Source: Lactobacillaceae bacterium (lineage in GTDB: Bacteria; Bacillota; Bacilli; Lactobacillales; Lactobacillaceae). From it: DNA of 20,033 bases. The position numbers and the translations under genes were made by a program. A model generated the notes under the pieces. It had not been told where the DNA came from. It ran no database searches and saw only the letters and a program-made list of their open reading frames with translations. Below, one piece after another: positions 1 through 7,642 of the stretch (its first letter is position 1; every line of letters starts with the position of its first letter). The stretch covers positions 1 through 20,033 of the forward strand of contig JAITDY010000043.1 of assembly GCA_031282325.1 (NCBI GenBank), in the 5' to 3' direction.

Positions 1-300
1 GCTTTTGAAGCAAATATTTTTTCTACTCTGTTACAGATTATGTACGCCGTAGGAATTGGAATATTTTTTGCAGCTGTTTATTTAAGAACTAAAAATTTTA
101 TCAGCATAATGATTGCACATGGATTAATTGATGGTATTTCACTAGCATCTAATCCAAATTCACAGCTAAGCACTGGACAATCAACTCCTCCATTAATTAG
201 CTGGGTTATTTTTGGTTTGATTACTTTATATTTTATATATGTATCAATCAAATATGTCAATAAAAACAATACAGACAAAATTAATAGAATTTGGCAATAA
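1..300 (+). CDS. CPBP family intramembrane protease, C-terminal part (5' end outside window)
   Basis: The frame is open from base 1 and gives about 99 residues, so the start lies upstream of the window. The fragment has two hydrophobic segments (around the MYAVGIGIFFAAVYL stretch and the LISWVIFGLITLYFIYV stretch), separated by a motif SIMIAHGLIDG. That His-x3-Asp within a membrane-edge helix resembles the third conserved motif of CPBP (CAAX protease/bacteriocin-processing, Abi) membrane proteases, where the His helps bind the catalytic metal. The family motifs EExxxR and FxxxH would lie before the window and cannot be checked. The C-terminal tail is short and Asn/Lys rich. The substrate is unknown; in lactic acid bacteria such proteins are often linked to bacteriocin immunity, which is only an inference here. 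The gene ends just before a bidirectional terminator shared with convergent apt. Confidence 0.72.
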   Translation, partial: AFEANIFSTLLQIMYAVGIGIFFAAVYLRTKNFISIMIAHGLIDGISLASNPNSQLSTGQSTPPLISWVIFGLITLYFIYVSIKYVNKNNTDKINRIWQ

Positions 301-302
301 AT

Positions 303-333
303 AAAAAGCTTGATAATTTATATCAAGCTTTTT
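303..333. terminator. Bidirectional intrinsic terminator between the CPBP gene and apt
   Basis: A perfect 13-bp inverted repeat, AAAAAGCTTGATA (303-315) with TATCAAGCTTTTT (321-333), has a 5-nt loop. A-tracts and T-tracts on both sides let it work on either strand: it ends the plus-strand CPBP transcript and the minus-strand uvrC-to-apt operon. It touches the apt stop codon. Confidence 0.9.
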
Positions 334-860
334 TAATATTCCATTAATGCCAGTAAAGGAATGTCCTTTTCTGCCATAATTTTTTCTCTTCCATGCAATT
401 CCTTTAATTCGATAAAAAAGGCTGTACCAACCACCTCGCCACCTAGTTTACGAACTAGTTCCATAGTTGCACTTATTGTGCCACCAGTAGCTAATAAATC
501 ATCAACAATTAATACTCGTTGCCCGGGCTTTATTGCATCCGTATGCATTTGTAATTCGCTAGTTCCATATTCTAATTCATAGCTAGCCGTAACCGCCTCT
601 CGTGGCAATTTTCCATATTTTCTGGCTGGTACAAATCCAAGCCCTAGTGTATAAGCTAATGGAGAACCGACGATGAAGCCGCGTGCTTCTGGGCCAGCAA
701 TAATATCTGGTTTTAGTTCTCTAGCGAATTCAACAATTTCATCAATAGCTTGATGATAAGCAATGCCACTACCGATCAATGGATTAACATCACGAAAAAC
801 AATTCCGTCTTCAGGATAATTTTGAATTGTAGCTATATAGTCCTTTAAATTAATTGTCAT
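333..860 (-). CDS. apt: Adenine phosphoribosyltransferase
   Basis: A cytoplasmic purine-salvage enzyme that joins adenine to PRPP to make AMP and pyrophosphate. The 175-residue length is normal for the family. The PRPP-binding loop LIVDDLLATGGT is at residues 117-128, GPEARGF at 56-62 and PAR at 78-80, all typical of type I phosphoribosyltransferases of this class. The ATG start overlaps the end of recJ by 11 bp, so translation is probably coupled; the ribosome-binding site (AAGAG six bases before the ATG) is weak. It is the last gene of the uvrC-obg-rnz-recJ-apt operon and stops at the 303-333 terminator. In Firmicutes apt commonly follows recJ, which supports both calls. The protein has no cysteine. 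Confidence 0.97.
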   Translation of the reverse strand: MTINLKDYIATIQNYPEDGIVFRDVNPLIGSGIAYHQAIDEIVEFARELKPDIIAGPEARGFIVGSPLAYTLGLGFVPARKYGKLPREAVTASYELEYGTSELQMHTDAIKPGQRVLIVDDLLATGGTISATMELVRKLGGEVVGTAFFIELKELHGREKIMAEKDIPLLALMEY

Positions 861-2700
861 TTTTAACTCTTTTCTGATAAATTGTGGATTTAATCAAACT
901 TTTACTTCCAGCATTTTTATTTGTAAAAATAAAACCATTCTCAATTTTAACAAAATTTAACTCCAAAAAAACATTTTGAATAAAATTATTCTGGTCGTAC
1001 TCTTGAGGTGTTTTAAAGACTTTTCGGTAATAGTTATTAAAAATAGTTTTTTCTGGAAGCTTATTATTTGCCGTATAGTCCTCTGCAAGAAACTGTGAGG
1101 TTGACTGATTGTTCCACTCGTTAACAGCTAATTTTCCAATAATATTTACATTAGAATGTTCCAATATATCAGGACTATCATCATTAAAAATTAAAATGTC
1201 AACATTGGAAGTTTCCAATTTTATTTTACTTGTATTTTTTTTAGCACCAATTATTTTTTTTTGCTCAATTATTTCATTTTCAATTAATAATATTGGTTCC
1301 GGATTTTGATTACCAAAGGGTTCTAATTTTTGCAATTCATGAAAATTATCAACTGTAAACTCATTTTCTTTTATTTCAGCATCGATAATAATTTTTTTCT
1401 TTTTAACGATATAATTACTTTTTTTTAAATAATCAACCAATTGATTAAAATTATCTTCATGAATGCTCATCCCAGCAGCTTGCTTATGTCCACCCATTGA
1501 AATGAATAAATCTTTTTTTTCATTCAACCTTTGAAAAATATCAAAATCTTCCGTTGAGCGCCCTGAACCTTTCAAAATTCCATTGGCTTTAGAAAATACA
1601 ATAGATGGCCTATTATATTGTTGTGTAATTTTACCAGCAAGTAATCCAATTATGCCTTCTGACCAATTATCCCCAACAATAATTAAAAATGGATCGTTAA
1701 TTTGGTTTTCAACCTGTGTTTTAGCAATTTTATATAAATTATTAACCTCATTTTGTCGCTGGGAATTTAATTGATTAGCAAATAACGCTAATTCTCTTGC
1801 CCTATTAGTATCGTCAGTAATTAATAATTCCATCGCCAAATTGGCATCATTCATTCTGCCAAAGGAATTTATTCTCGGTGCAATTTGAAATCCGATTGAA
1901 CGTGCATTAATAGGACTTTTAATTTTACTTATTTTAATTAACTCTTGAATTCCCTTATTAAATCCACGATTAATTTTTTCAATACCTTTTAAAACTATTT
2001 TTTTGTTTTCATCAATTAAAGGCATTACATCTGCTACTTCTCCAATTGTTGCCAATTCAGAAAAATCACTATCATCATAATATTTTGCAAACTTATAAGC
2101 AATTCCAGCAGCCGATAAATCTTTAAAAGGATATTCTGGAGAATGTAGTGGATGAACAATTGCATATGCATTTGGCAATTCACTTGGCAATTGATGATGA
2201 TCAAAGATAATTGTATCAATACCATTATCTTTCGCTAATTGAATTGCTTCATTACCGCTAATGCCATTATCAATCGTAATAATTAAATTATTTTTTTCAT
2301 TTATTATCCGTTTATATTGTTTTAAATTAGGCCCATATCCATCATTAAAACGATCTGGAATGAAATAAGATAAATTTTTTGTGTATTTTTTTAGCAGTAA
2401 AAATAAAATAGCTGTTGAAGTTACTCCATCAGCATCATAGTCACCATAAATTATTATTTTTTGATTTAAAGCAATTGCATTTTCAATTCTTTTTTTGGCT
2501 TTAGAAATATCTGATAATAAATTAGGATTATGCTCTTCAGCCTTATTTAGAACTTCTTTTTGAATATCATTGATATTTTGAAATCCACGATTGTATAATA
2601 CCCTAACTAGTAACTCAGAAAAACCAGTTTTATTTGCGAGATTTTTAATTTCATCATTAGATACATTTTTGATCAAAAATATCCAATCGTATTTAACCAC
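850..2700 (-). CDS. recJ: Single-stranded-DNA-specific exonuclease RecJ
   Basis: A 5'-3' single-strand DNA exonuclease acting in recombination, repair and fork processing. DHH phosphoesterase motifs are clear: GDYDADG at residues 86-92, the DHH triad at 167-169 and a TIGEVADVMPL motif at 218-228. The conserved FQIAPRINSFGRM segment (271-283) and the DHHA1 motif GGHKQAAG (403-410) follow, then a C-terminal OB-fold region. At 616 residues it is nearer the compact E. coli form than the longer (over 700 residues) RecJ of many Firmicutes, so the extra C-terminal domain seems reduced. The start is GTG at 2700, chosen because AGAGG lies six bases upstream inside the end of rnz; the two genes overlap by 8 bp. 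There are no cysteines in 616 residues. Confidence 0.95.
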   Translation of the reverse strand: MVKYDWIFLIKNVSNDEIKNLANKTGFSELLVRVLYNRGFQNINDIQKEVLNKAEEHNPNLLSDISKAKKRIENAIALNQKIIIYGDYDADGVTSTAILFLLLKKYTKNLSYFIPDRFNDGYGPNLKQYKRIINEKNNLIITIDNGISGNEAIQLAKDNGIDTIIFDHHQLPSELPNAYAIVHPLHSPEYPFKDLSAAGIAYKFAKYYDDSDFSELATIGEVADVMPLIDENKKIVLKGIEKINRGFNKGIQELIKISKIKSPINARSIGFQIAPRINSFGRMNDANLAMELLITDDTNRARELALFANQLNSQRQNEVNNLYKIAKTQVENQINDPFLIIVGDNWSEGIIGLLAGKITQQYNRPSIVFSKANGILKGSGRSTEDFDIFQRLNEKKDLFISMGGHKQAAGMSIHEDNFNQLVDYLKKSNYIVKKKKIIIDAEIKENEFTVDNFHELQKLEPFGNQNPEPILLIENEIIEQKKIIGAKKNTSKIKLETSNVDILIFNDDSPDILEHSNVNIIGKLAVNEWNNQSTSQFLAEDYTANNKLPEKTIFNNYYRKVFKTPQEYDQNNFIQNVFLELNFVKIENGFIFTNKNAGSKSLIKSTIYQKRVKNDN

Positions 2701-3649
2701 GTTTAGCCTCTTTTTGTTCTACTTCATAATTAGAAAAATCACGAGCAACACTTATGTTCGAAAAAACATCCTGCGCATCTAATAATAATTCCTTCTCTAA
2801 TTTTCCGACATAACGTGGTGAAATATGGGTTAAAATTAATTGTTTTGCATTGGCGTTTTTAGCGTGAATTGCTGCTTGCAATGAAGTGGAGTGCCCATGT
2901 TTTTTTGCAATTAAACTTTGGGAGCTTGCATAAGTTGCTTCATGAATTAAAACATCTGCGTTTTGGGCTGCTTCTTCTATTATTGAAGTATCTTTCGTAT
3001 CAGAAACTATCGTAATTATTCTACCTTCTCGTTTAAAAACAAAATCTTGGCCATTAATAACCGTTCCATCATCTAGCGTTACTTTTTCGCCTTTTTTTAT
3101 TAGTCCCATGATCGGCCCAGGCTGTATTCCTAATTTGAGCAATCCCTGTATATCTAATTCCCCTTCAACATTAATTTCTTCTATTCGATATGCAAAAGTT
3201 GGTAAAGGGTGCTTCAAAGCATACGCTGTAACTTTAAATTTTCCATCATCAAAAATAACCCCGGGATTAACATCAACAAAATTGATTTTATAATCTAATC
3301 TGGTTTTACTTACTTCTAATGAATCTCGTACAAATCTTTCAACACCCGCGGGAGAATAAATTGTAAGTTCAGTTGGTTTGCCATTGTCAATATTATCACT
3401 AGCTTGAAAATTTCGAGATGCCAAAAAACCAGGCAATCCAAAAATATGATCACCATGTAAATGCGACAAAAAAATCTTATTTATTTTTCTAGAATGAACA
3501 TCTGTTCTAATAATTTGATGTTGGGTAGCTTCTCCTACATCGAATAGCCAGACTTGATTTATTTCATTTAAAAGCTTTAAAGCAATTGATGAAACATTTC
3601 TAAATTTGGTTGGTTGTCCCGCGCTTGTTCCTAAAAATTGTATTTCCAT
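2693..3649 (-). CDS. rnz: Ribonuclease Z (tRNA 3' endonuclease)
   Basis: A zinc-dependent metallo-beta-lactamase-fold endonuclease that cuts the 3' trailer from tRNA precursors lacking an encoded CCA. The full set of metal ligands can be placed: HLHGDH at residues 63-68, His147, Asp217 and His275. The flexible-arm (exosite) region is about 150-205, and GHSTS at 252-256 and HISPRY at 275-280 are family signatures. The length of 318 residues is close to the 307 of B. subtilis RNase Z. The ATG is 3 bp after the obg stop codon and lacks a clear Shine-Dalgarno, so it is probably translated by coupling from obg. It overlaps recJ downstream. An active enzyme is expected. Confidence 0.96.
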   Translation of the reverse strand: MEIQFLGTSAGQPTKFRNVSSIALKLLNEINQVWLFDVGEATQHQIIRTDVHSRKINKIFLSHLHGDHIFGLPGFLASRNFQASDNIDNGKPTELTIYSPAGVERFVRDSLEVSKTRLDYKINFVDVNPGVIFDDGKFKVTAYALKHPLPTFAYRIEEINVEGELDIQGLLKLGIQPGPIMGLIKKGEKVTLDDGTVINGQDFVFKREGRIITIVSDTKDTSIIEEAAQNADVLIHEATYASSQSLIAKKHGHSTSLQAAIHAKNANAKQLILTHISPRYVGKLEKELLLDAQDVFSNISVARDFSNYEVEQKEAKRG

Positions 3650-3652
3650 AAA

Positions 3653-4957
3653 TTAATCACTAAATTCAAAAGTAAATTCTGAATTATTTATTTGAACCTC
3701 ATCTCCGTCTTTTGCTCCTGATTCTCTTAAGGCATCATCGATTCCAAATGAACGTAATTGTCTTCCAAATCGAAGTAAGGCTTCTTCAGACTCCTTATTA
3801 GTCATTGCCCATAGTTTTTCAATATCGTCACCCACGATCACCCATAAGCCATCATCTTCTCTTTCGATATGAAACTTTTCTGCAGTTTCATCAATAAAAT
3901 TATAAACTGCATTTTCTTCATTTTTAGCATTTTTTTCTTCTTTAGGTAGATTTTTCAAAACATCAGATACTCGATAAAGTAATTTTTTAGTTCCAGCTTG
4001 AGTAATTGAGGATATTTCAAAAATTTCTAAATTATTAAAGTTATTTGCTTGTAAATCTTCTTTAAAAATTGCTAAATTTTCTGCTGATTCCGGTAAGTCC
4101 ATTTTTGAAGCGACAATTACCGTTGGACGCTTTAAAAGCGTAGGATCGTATGTTTCCAATTCTTTACGAATTTGTAAAAATGCGTTATATTTTGATTCTT
4201 CAATTCCCGAATCATCGCTCATATCGATAAAATGAAGGATTACTTTAGTCCGTTCAACATGACGCAAAAATTCAAGTCCCAATCCCACTCCTTGACTAGC
4301 TCCTTCAATTAAACCTGGCAAATCCGCAATTGCAAAATCATCGTCTTCAAGTTTTACCATGCCAATATTTGGAGATAAGGTTGTAAAGTGGTATGAAGCT
4401 ATTTTAGGTTTTGCAGCTGTGACTACACTTAGAAAGGTAGATTTACCTGCTGACGGAAAGCCAACTAAGCCAACATCGGCTAATACTCTTAACTCGAGGC
4501 GAACTTTCTTAACCATGCCTGGTTCACCGTTTTCAGAAATTTCTGGAGCTGGATTAGCGGGTGTCGCAAAACGCATATTTCCTCGTCCACCACGGCCACC
4601 TTTTGCAATCATGAATTCTTCACCGTGTTTTGTTAAATCAGTTAATTGAATTCCCGTTTCATCATCATAAATAATTGTTCCAGTTGGAACTTTGATATAT
4701 TTATCGTCAGCTGATGCCCCTGTCATCCCTTTGGAACCACCATTAGCTCCATTTCCAGCTTTAAAATGACGATTATATCTAAAATCCATTAGGGTTCTAA
4801 GGCCTTCATCGGCTCTAAAAAAGACATTGCCACCTCGGCCACCATCACCGCCATATGGCCCACCCATCGGAGTATACGGTTCTCTTCGAAATGCAATAAT
4901 TCCATTTCCGCCATTTCCTGCTTTTATTTCTATTTTTGCTTGATCAACAAATGCCAT
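3653..4957 (-). CDS. obg: GTPase Obg (CgtA), ribosome assembly and stress
   Basis: An essential GTPase that associates with the 50S subunit and acts in late ribosome assembly and stress signalling. The glycine-rich Obg fold spans about residues 1-157 (several GGxGG runs). The G domain follows with G1 GFPSAGKS at 166-173 and G3 DLPG at 212-215. The C-terminal OCT domain (about 355-434) is present, as usual in Firmicutes. The G4 motif reads SKMD at 284-287 rather than NKxD. The length of 434 is normal. The ATG lies 14 nt after the uvrC stop; there is no good Shine-Dalgarno, but a TATACT lies six bases upstream of the ATG, which might be a secondary -10 element or chance. No cysteines. Confidence 0.97.
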   Translation of the reverse strand: MAFVDQAKIEIKAGNGGNGIIAFRREPYTPMGGPYGGDGGRGGNVFFRADEGLRTLMDFRYNRHFKAGNGANGGSKGMTGASADDKYIKVPTGTIIYDDETGIQLTDLTKHGEEFMIAKGGRGGRGNMRFATPANPAPEISENGEPGMVKKVRLELRVLADVGLVGFPSAGKSTFLSVVTAAKPKIASYHFTTLSPNIGMVKLEDDDFAIADLPGLIEGASQGVGLGLEFLRHVERTKVILHFIDMSDDSGIEESKYNAFLQIRKELETYDPTLLKRPTVIVASKMDLPESAENLAIFKEDLQANNFNNLEIFEISSITQAGTKKLLYRVSDVLKNLPKEEKNAKNEENAVYNFIDETAEKFHIEREDDGLWVIVGDDIEKLWAMTNKESEEALLRFGRQLRSFGIDDALRESGAKDGDEVQINNSEFTFEFSD

Positions 4958-4971
4958 TCTTTTAGTATAAC

Positions 4972-6762
4972 CTAGTTATTTTTCTTAATAATCGACCTTA
5001 GTGAAACCTGAATTAATTGTGCTGTTTTTTGCGAAATACCTAATTTTAGAAGTTCTTGTATGTCAGCTTGAGCAATATTATCTAAACTTTTAAATTCCTT
5101 TAGAAGCCTGTTTCTGTACTTAGGGCCAACTCCTTTTATTTCATCTAATCTTGATGATAGATTAGTTTTAGTTCTTAATTGTCTATGAAAAGTTATCACA
5201 AAACGGTGAACTTCATCTTGAATTCTTTGCAATAAAAAAAACGCCTGAGAATTTCTATTTAGTTCTAATTTCTGATCGTCAGAATTAATAAGATCTGATG
5301 TTTTATGTTTGTCATTTTTAACCATCGCTGCAATTGGAATATTTAAACCCAATTCGTCTTCCAATACTTCTTTAGCAGCATTTAATTGAATAATACCTCC
5401 ATCCATTAAAATTAAATCTGGTAAAATTTTATTCTCTTTTAACAATCTCGAATAGCGTCGAAAAATAACTTCTCTCGTAGCTTTTGCCTCATCTTGATTG
5501 TTTACTGTTTGTAATTTAAATTTCCTATATTCATCTTTATTCGGCATTCCATCTTCAAATACCACCATACCGGATACATAATTTGTTCCCTGTGTATTGG
5601 AGTGGTCAAATGCCTCAATACGTTGAATTCGATCAACACCTAATTCATTAGCTAATTCTTGCATTGCCCCTTTAGTTTTAATCTCATTTAATTGCATTAA
5701 TCTAAATTTGTCTTCTAGAGTAATTCTTGCATTTTTAGCAGCCAAATCTAAAACAGCTTTTTTTTCACCACGAGAAGGACTCTCAGCTTTCACTTCCAGA
5801 ATTTCGCTTAACGATACTTTATCAACGTCTTTAGGAACAATAATTTTAAATGGTTTAATAATATTTTTTTGCTGATAAAATTGCTGAATTGCTTCTTCTA
5901 ATTCGTCAGCTGCTTCGCCAATAATAGCAAAAGTATCTTTTTGCTGTCGTAAAATTCGATTTTGCCGAACAAAAAAAATCTGGACTGTCATCCAACCTTT
6001 ATCTACGTAATAATTGAAAATATCGTATGAATGATTATCACTAATTAATACAGTTTGATTCTCAACAGTTTCTTCAATAAATTTTAGTTGATCTCTTAAT
6101 TGAGCAGCTAATTCATAATTTAAATTCTGAGCAGCTTTTTGAATTTTGGCATTTATCTCATTTTTCGTGTCTTTAATATCACCGTTTAGAAAATGAGTAA
6201 TTTTATTGATTTGAGATTCATATTCTTCTTTATGAACATTTCTAAAACAAGCCCCAATACATTGTCCCATTTCATAATACAAACAAGGGTGCCCCTGATA
6301 TCCATTGCATCTTCTCAAAGGGTAATTTTTACGAATAAAATCTAATGTTCCATTGGCAGCATAAACATTAGGATAAGGACCAAAATAAGTGCCCTTATCT
6401 TTTTTTATTATATTTGAAAGTTTTATCGTAGGGTTTTTTTCATTTGTTATTTCAATATATGGGTAAGAATTACCGTATTTAAGACGAATATTGTAATAAG
6501 GCTTATATTGTTTAATTAATTCATTTTCTAATAAAAAAGATTCCTTATTTGAATTTGTAACTATAAATTCAAAATCAGCAATATTTTCTACTAGTTCTGC
6601 TGTTTTTCCAGTATGCGAAGATTTAAAATAAGATCTTACACGATTCTTCAAGTTCTTAGCTTTACCAACATAAATTATTTTTCCGTTCTTATCTTTCATT
6701 TGATATGAACCTGGTAAATCTGGTAATAACTTTAACTTATCTTCAACAATCTTATTTGTCAT
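4972..6762 (-). CDS. uvrC: UvrABC excinuclease subunit C
   Basis: The nuclease of nucleotide excision repair; it makes both incisions around a lesion presented by UvrB. The GIY-YIG domain is N-terminal (GSY at 18-20, IIYVGKA at 29-35). Four cysteines at 152, 160, 168 and 172 match the conserved set reported to bind an iron-sulfur cluster in UvrC, and they are the only cysteines in the protein. A UVR motif for UvrB binding is at about 203-235, then an RNase H-like nuclease domain (FDHSNTQG, LILMDGG) and C-terminal helix-hairpin-helix motifs at about 545-590. At 596 residues it is full length. It is the first gene of a five-gene operon. No Shine-Dalgarno precedes the ATG; a TATAAT ends 7 nt before it, so the mRNA may be leaderless. 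Confidence 0.96.
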   Translation of the reverse strand: MTNKIVEDKLKLLPDLPGSYQMKDKNGKIIYVGKAKNLKNRVRSYFKSSHTGKTAELVENIADFEFIVTNSNKESFLLENELIKQYKPYYNIRLKYGNSYPYIEITNEKNPTIKLSNIIKKDKGTYFGPYPNVYAANGTLDFIRKNYPLRRCNGYQGHPCLYYEMGQCIGACFRNVHKEEYESQINKITHFLNGDIKDTKNEINAKIQKAAQNLNYELAAQLRDQLKFIEETVENQTVLISDNHSYDIFNYYVDKGWMTVQIFFVRQNRILRQQKDTFAIIGEAADELEEAIQQFYQQKNIIKPFKIIVPKDVDKVSLSEILEVKAESPSRGEKKAVLDLAAKNARITLEDKFRLMQLNEIKTKGAMQELANELGVDRIQRIEAFDHSNTQGTNYVSGMVVFEDGMPNKDEYRKFKLQTVNNQDEAKATREVIFRRYSRLLKENKILPDLILMDGGIIQLNAAKEVLEDELGLNIPIAAMVKNDKHKTSDLINSDDQKLELNRNSQAFFLLQRIQDEVHRFVITFHRQLRTKTNLSSRLDEIKGVGPKYRNRLLKEFKSLDNIAQADIQELLKLGISQKTAQLIQVSLRSIIKKNN

Positions 6763-6769
6763 TAATTAA

Positions 6770-6777
6770 ATTATAAT
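6770..6777. promoter_or_regulatory. Palindromic -10 box shared by divergent uvrC (-) and a small gene (+)
   Basis: The 8-mer ATTATAAT is its own reverse complement and gives a perfect TATAAT on each strand (6772-6777 plus, 6770-6775 minus). The two start codons (6784 plus, 6762 minus) are only 21 bp apart. No convincing -35 is seen in either direction at normal spacing. Transcription starting 6-8 nt after each -10 would begin at or next to each start codon. Neither gene has a Shine-Dalgarno. Confidence 0.55.
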
Positions 6778-6783
6778 GTAAGT

Positions 6784-6945
6784 ATGGCTAAAATAAAAAC
6801 TAAGGATGATGCCTTAAAAAAAATCGATAACAATCAAAATAAATTGTCTATTGATGATTTATTTGTGTTTCCACAAGAATCAGGTAACACTCAAAATAAA
6901 AATAAAGAATTGGGTTACGATTTAGAAGATCAAAAATTAGACTAA
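6784..6945 (+). CDS. Small hypothetical protein, 53 residues
   Basis: An intact 53-codon frame from ATG 6784 to TAA 6945, not recognised. The protein starts MAKIKTKDDALKKID and is hydrophilic and rich in Lys, Asp and Asn; it has no signal peptide, membrane segment or cysteine. A short central motif SIDDLFVFPQES is its only hydrophobic part. Evidence that it is a real gene: a perfect TATAAT six bases before the ATG, an intrinsic terminator starting at its stop codon, and it fills the whole gap between divergent uvrC and convergent engB. There is no Shine-Dalgarno. The general pattern (charged N-terminus with KxDD, then a short Phe-Pro motif) vaguely recalls small uncharacterised lactic acid bacterial proteins, but I do not claim homology. 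Confidence 0.68.
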   Translation: MAKIKTKDDALKKIDNNQNKLSIDDLFVFPQESGNTQNKNKELGYDLEDQKLD

Positions 6946-6973
6946 AAAACTTCAATTAATATTGAAGTTTTTT
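6944..6973. terminator. Bidirectional intrinsic terminator between the 53-aa gene and engB
   Basis: A 13-bp stem pairs AAAAAACTTCAAT (6944-6956) with ATTGAAGTTTTTT (6961-6973), with a TAAT loop and T-tracts on both strands. It ends the plus-strand small gene, whose stop codon it overlaps, and the minus-strand clpX-engB transcript. Confidence 0.9.
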
Positions 6974-7563
6974 TAATTATTAATTTTATTTTCAATCCAA
7001 TCCCATAATTCTTGTAATCCCTGCTTTGTTTCACTCGAAAATAATAAAATATCTGAATTAGCAGGATCGAAATTTAACGTTTTTTTAATTTGAGAAATTG
7101 CTTGATTCTGTTTCCCTTTTGCAATTTTATCTACTTTAGTACCAACGACTAAAATAGGTATTTTATAATAATTCAACCATTGATACATTAAGATATCATC
7201 TTCAGTTGGTAAGTGCCTTGAATCAACTAATGAAATAACCCCTTGTAAAACTTCTCTAGTACTTAAATATTCTTCAATCATTTGGCCAAACTCTTCACGT
7301 TTCGTTTTAGATACTTTGGCATATCCATATCCCGGAACATCAACAAATTTTAATTGATCGTTTATATTATAAAAATTTAAAGTCTGTGTTTTTCCGGGTT
7401 GAGAACTGGTTCTAGCTAAATTTTTGCGACCTAGGACGGTATTAATTAATGTAGATTTTCCAACGTTGCTTCTACCTACAAAGGCTATTTCATTATTTGT
7501 AGCTTCTGGATATCTACTTGCTTGTACGGCACTTGTAATTAATTCTGCTTTATTAACTTTCAC
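6973..7563 (-). CDS. engB: Ribosome biogenesis GTPase EngB (YsxC/YihA)
   Basis: A GTPase needed for 50S subunit assembly. The TRAFAC-class motifs are complete: G1 GRSNVGKS at 30-37, the switch region with LARTSSQPGKTQ at 49-60, G3 DVPG at 75-78 and G4 TKVD at 142-145. The 196-residue length and the N-terminal sequence MKVNKAELITSAV closely resemble B. subtilis YsxC, which fixes the GTG start at 7563. The gene follows clpX by 79 bp with no terminator between, as in many Firmicutes, so they are probably co-transcribed. There is no Shine-Dalgarno before the GTG; a TATTAT lies 7 nt upstream. No cysteines. Confidence 0.96.
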   Translation of the reverse strand: MKVNKAELITSAVQASRYPEATNNEIAFVGRSNVGKSTLINTVLGRKNLARTSSQPGKTQTLNFYNINDQLKFVDVPGYGYAKVSKTKREEFGQMIEEYLSTREVLQGVISLVDSRHLPTEDDILMYQWLNYYKIPILVVGTKVDKIAKGKQNQAISQIKKTLNFDPANSDILLFSSETKQGLQELWDWIENKINN

Positions 7564-7642
7564 ATAGTCAATAATAACAGGAAGCGCGTTTTATTTTTAG
7601 ATGGACAACTTTAACATAAAAATATATTAATGAATTATATTA

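Noticed and set aside
4359..4649. A 96-codon plus-strand open frame inside obg
   Set aside because: It is fully antisense to the highly conserved Obg G domain and has no promoter, ribosome-binding site or recognisable domain.
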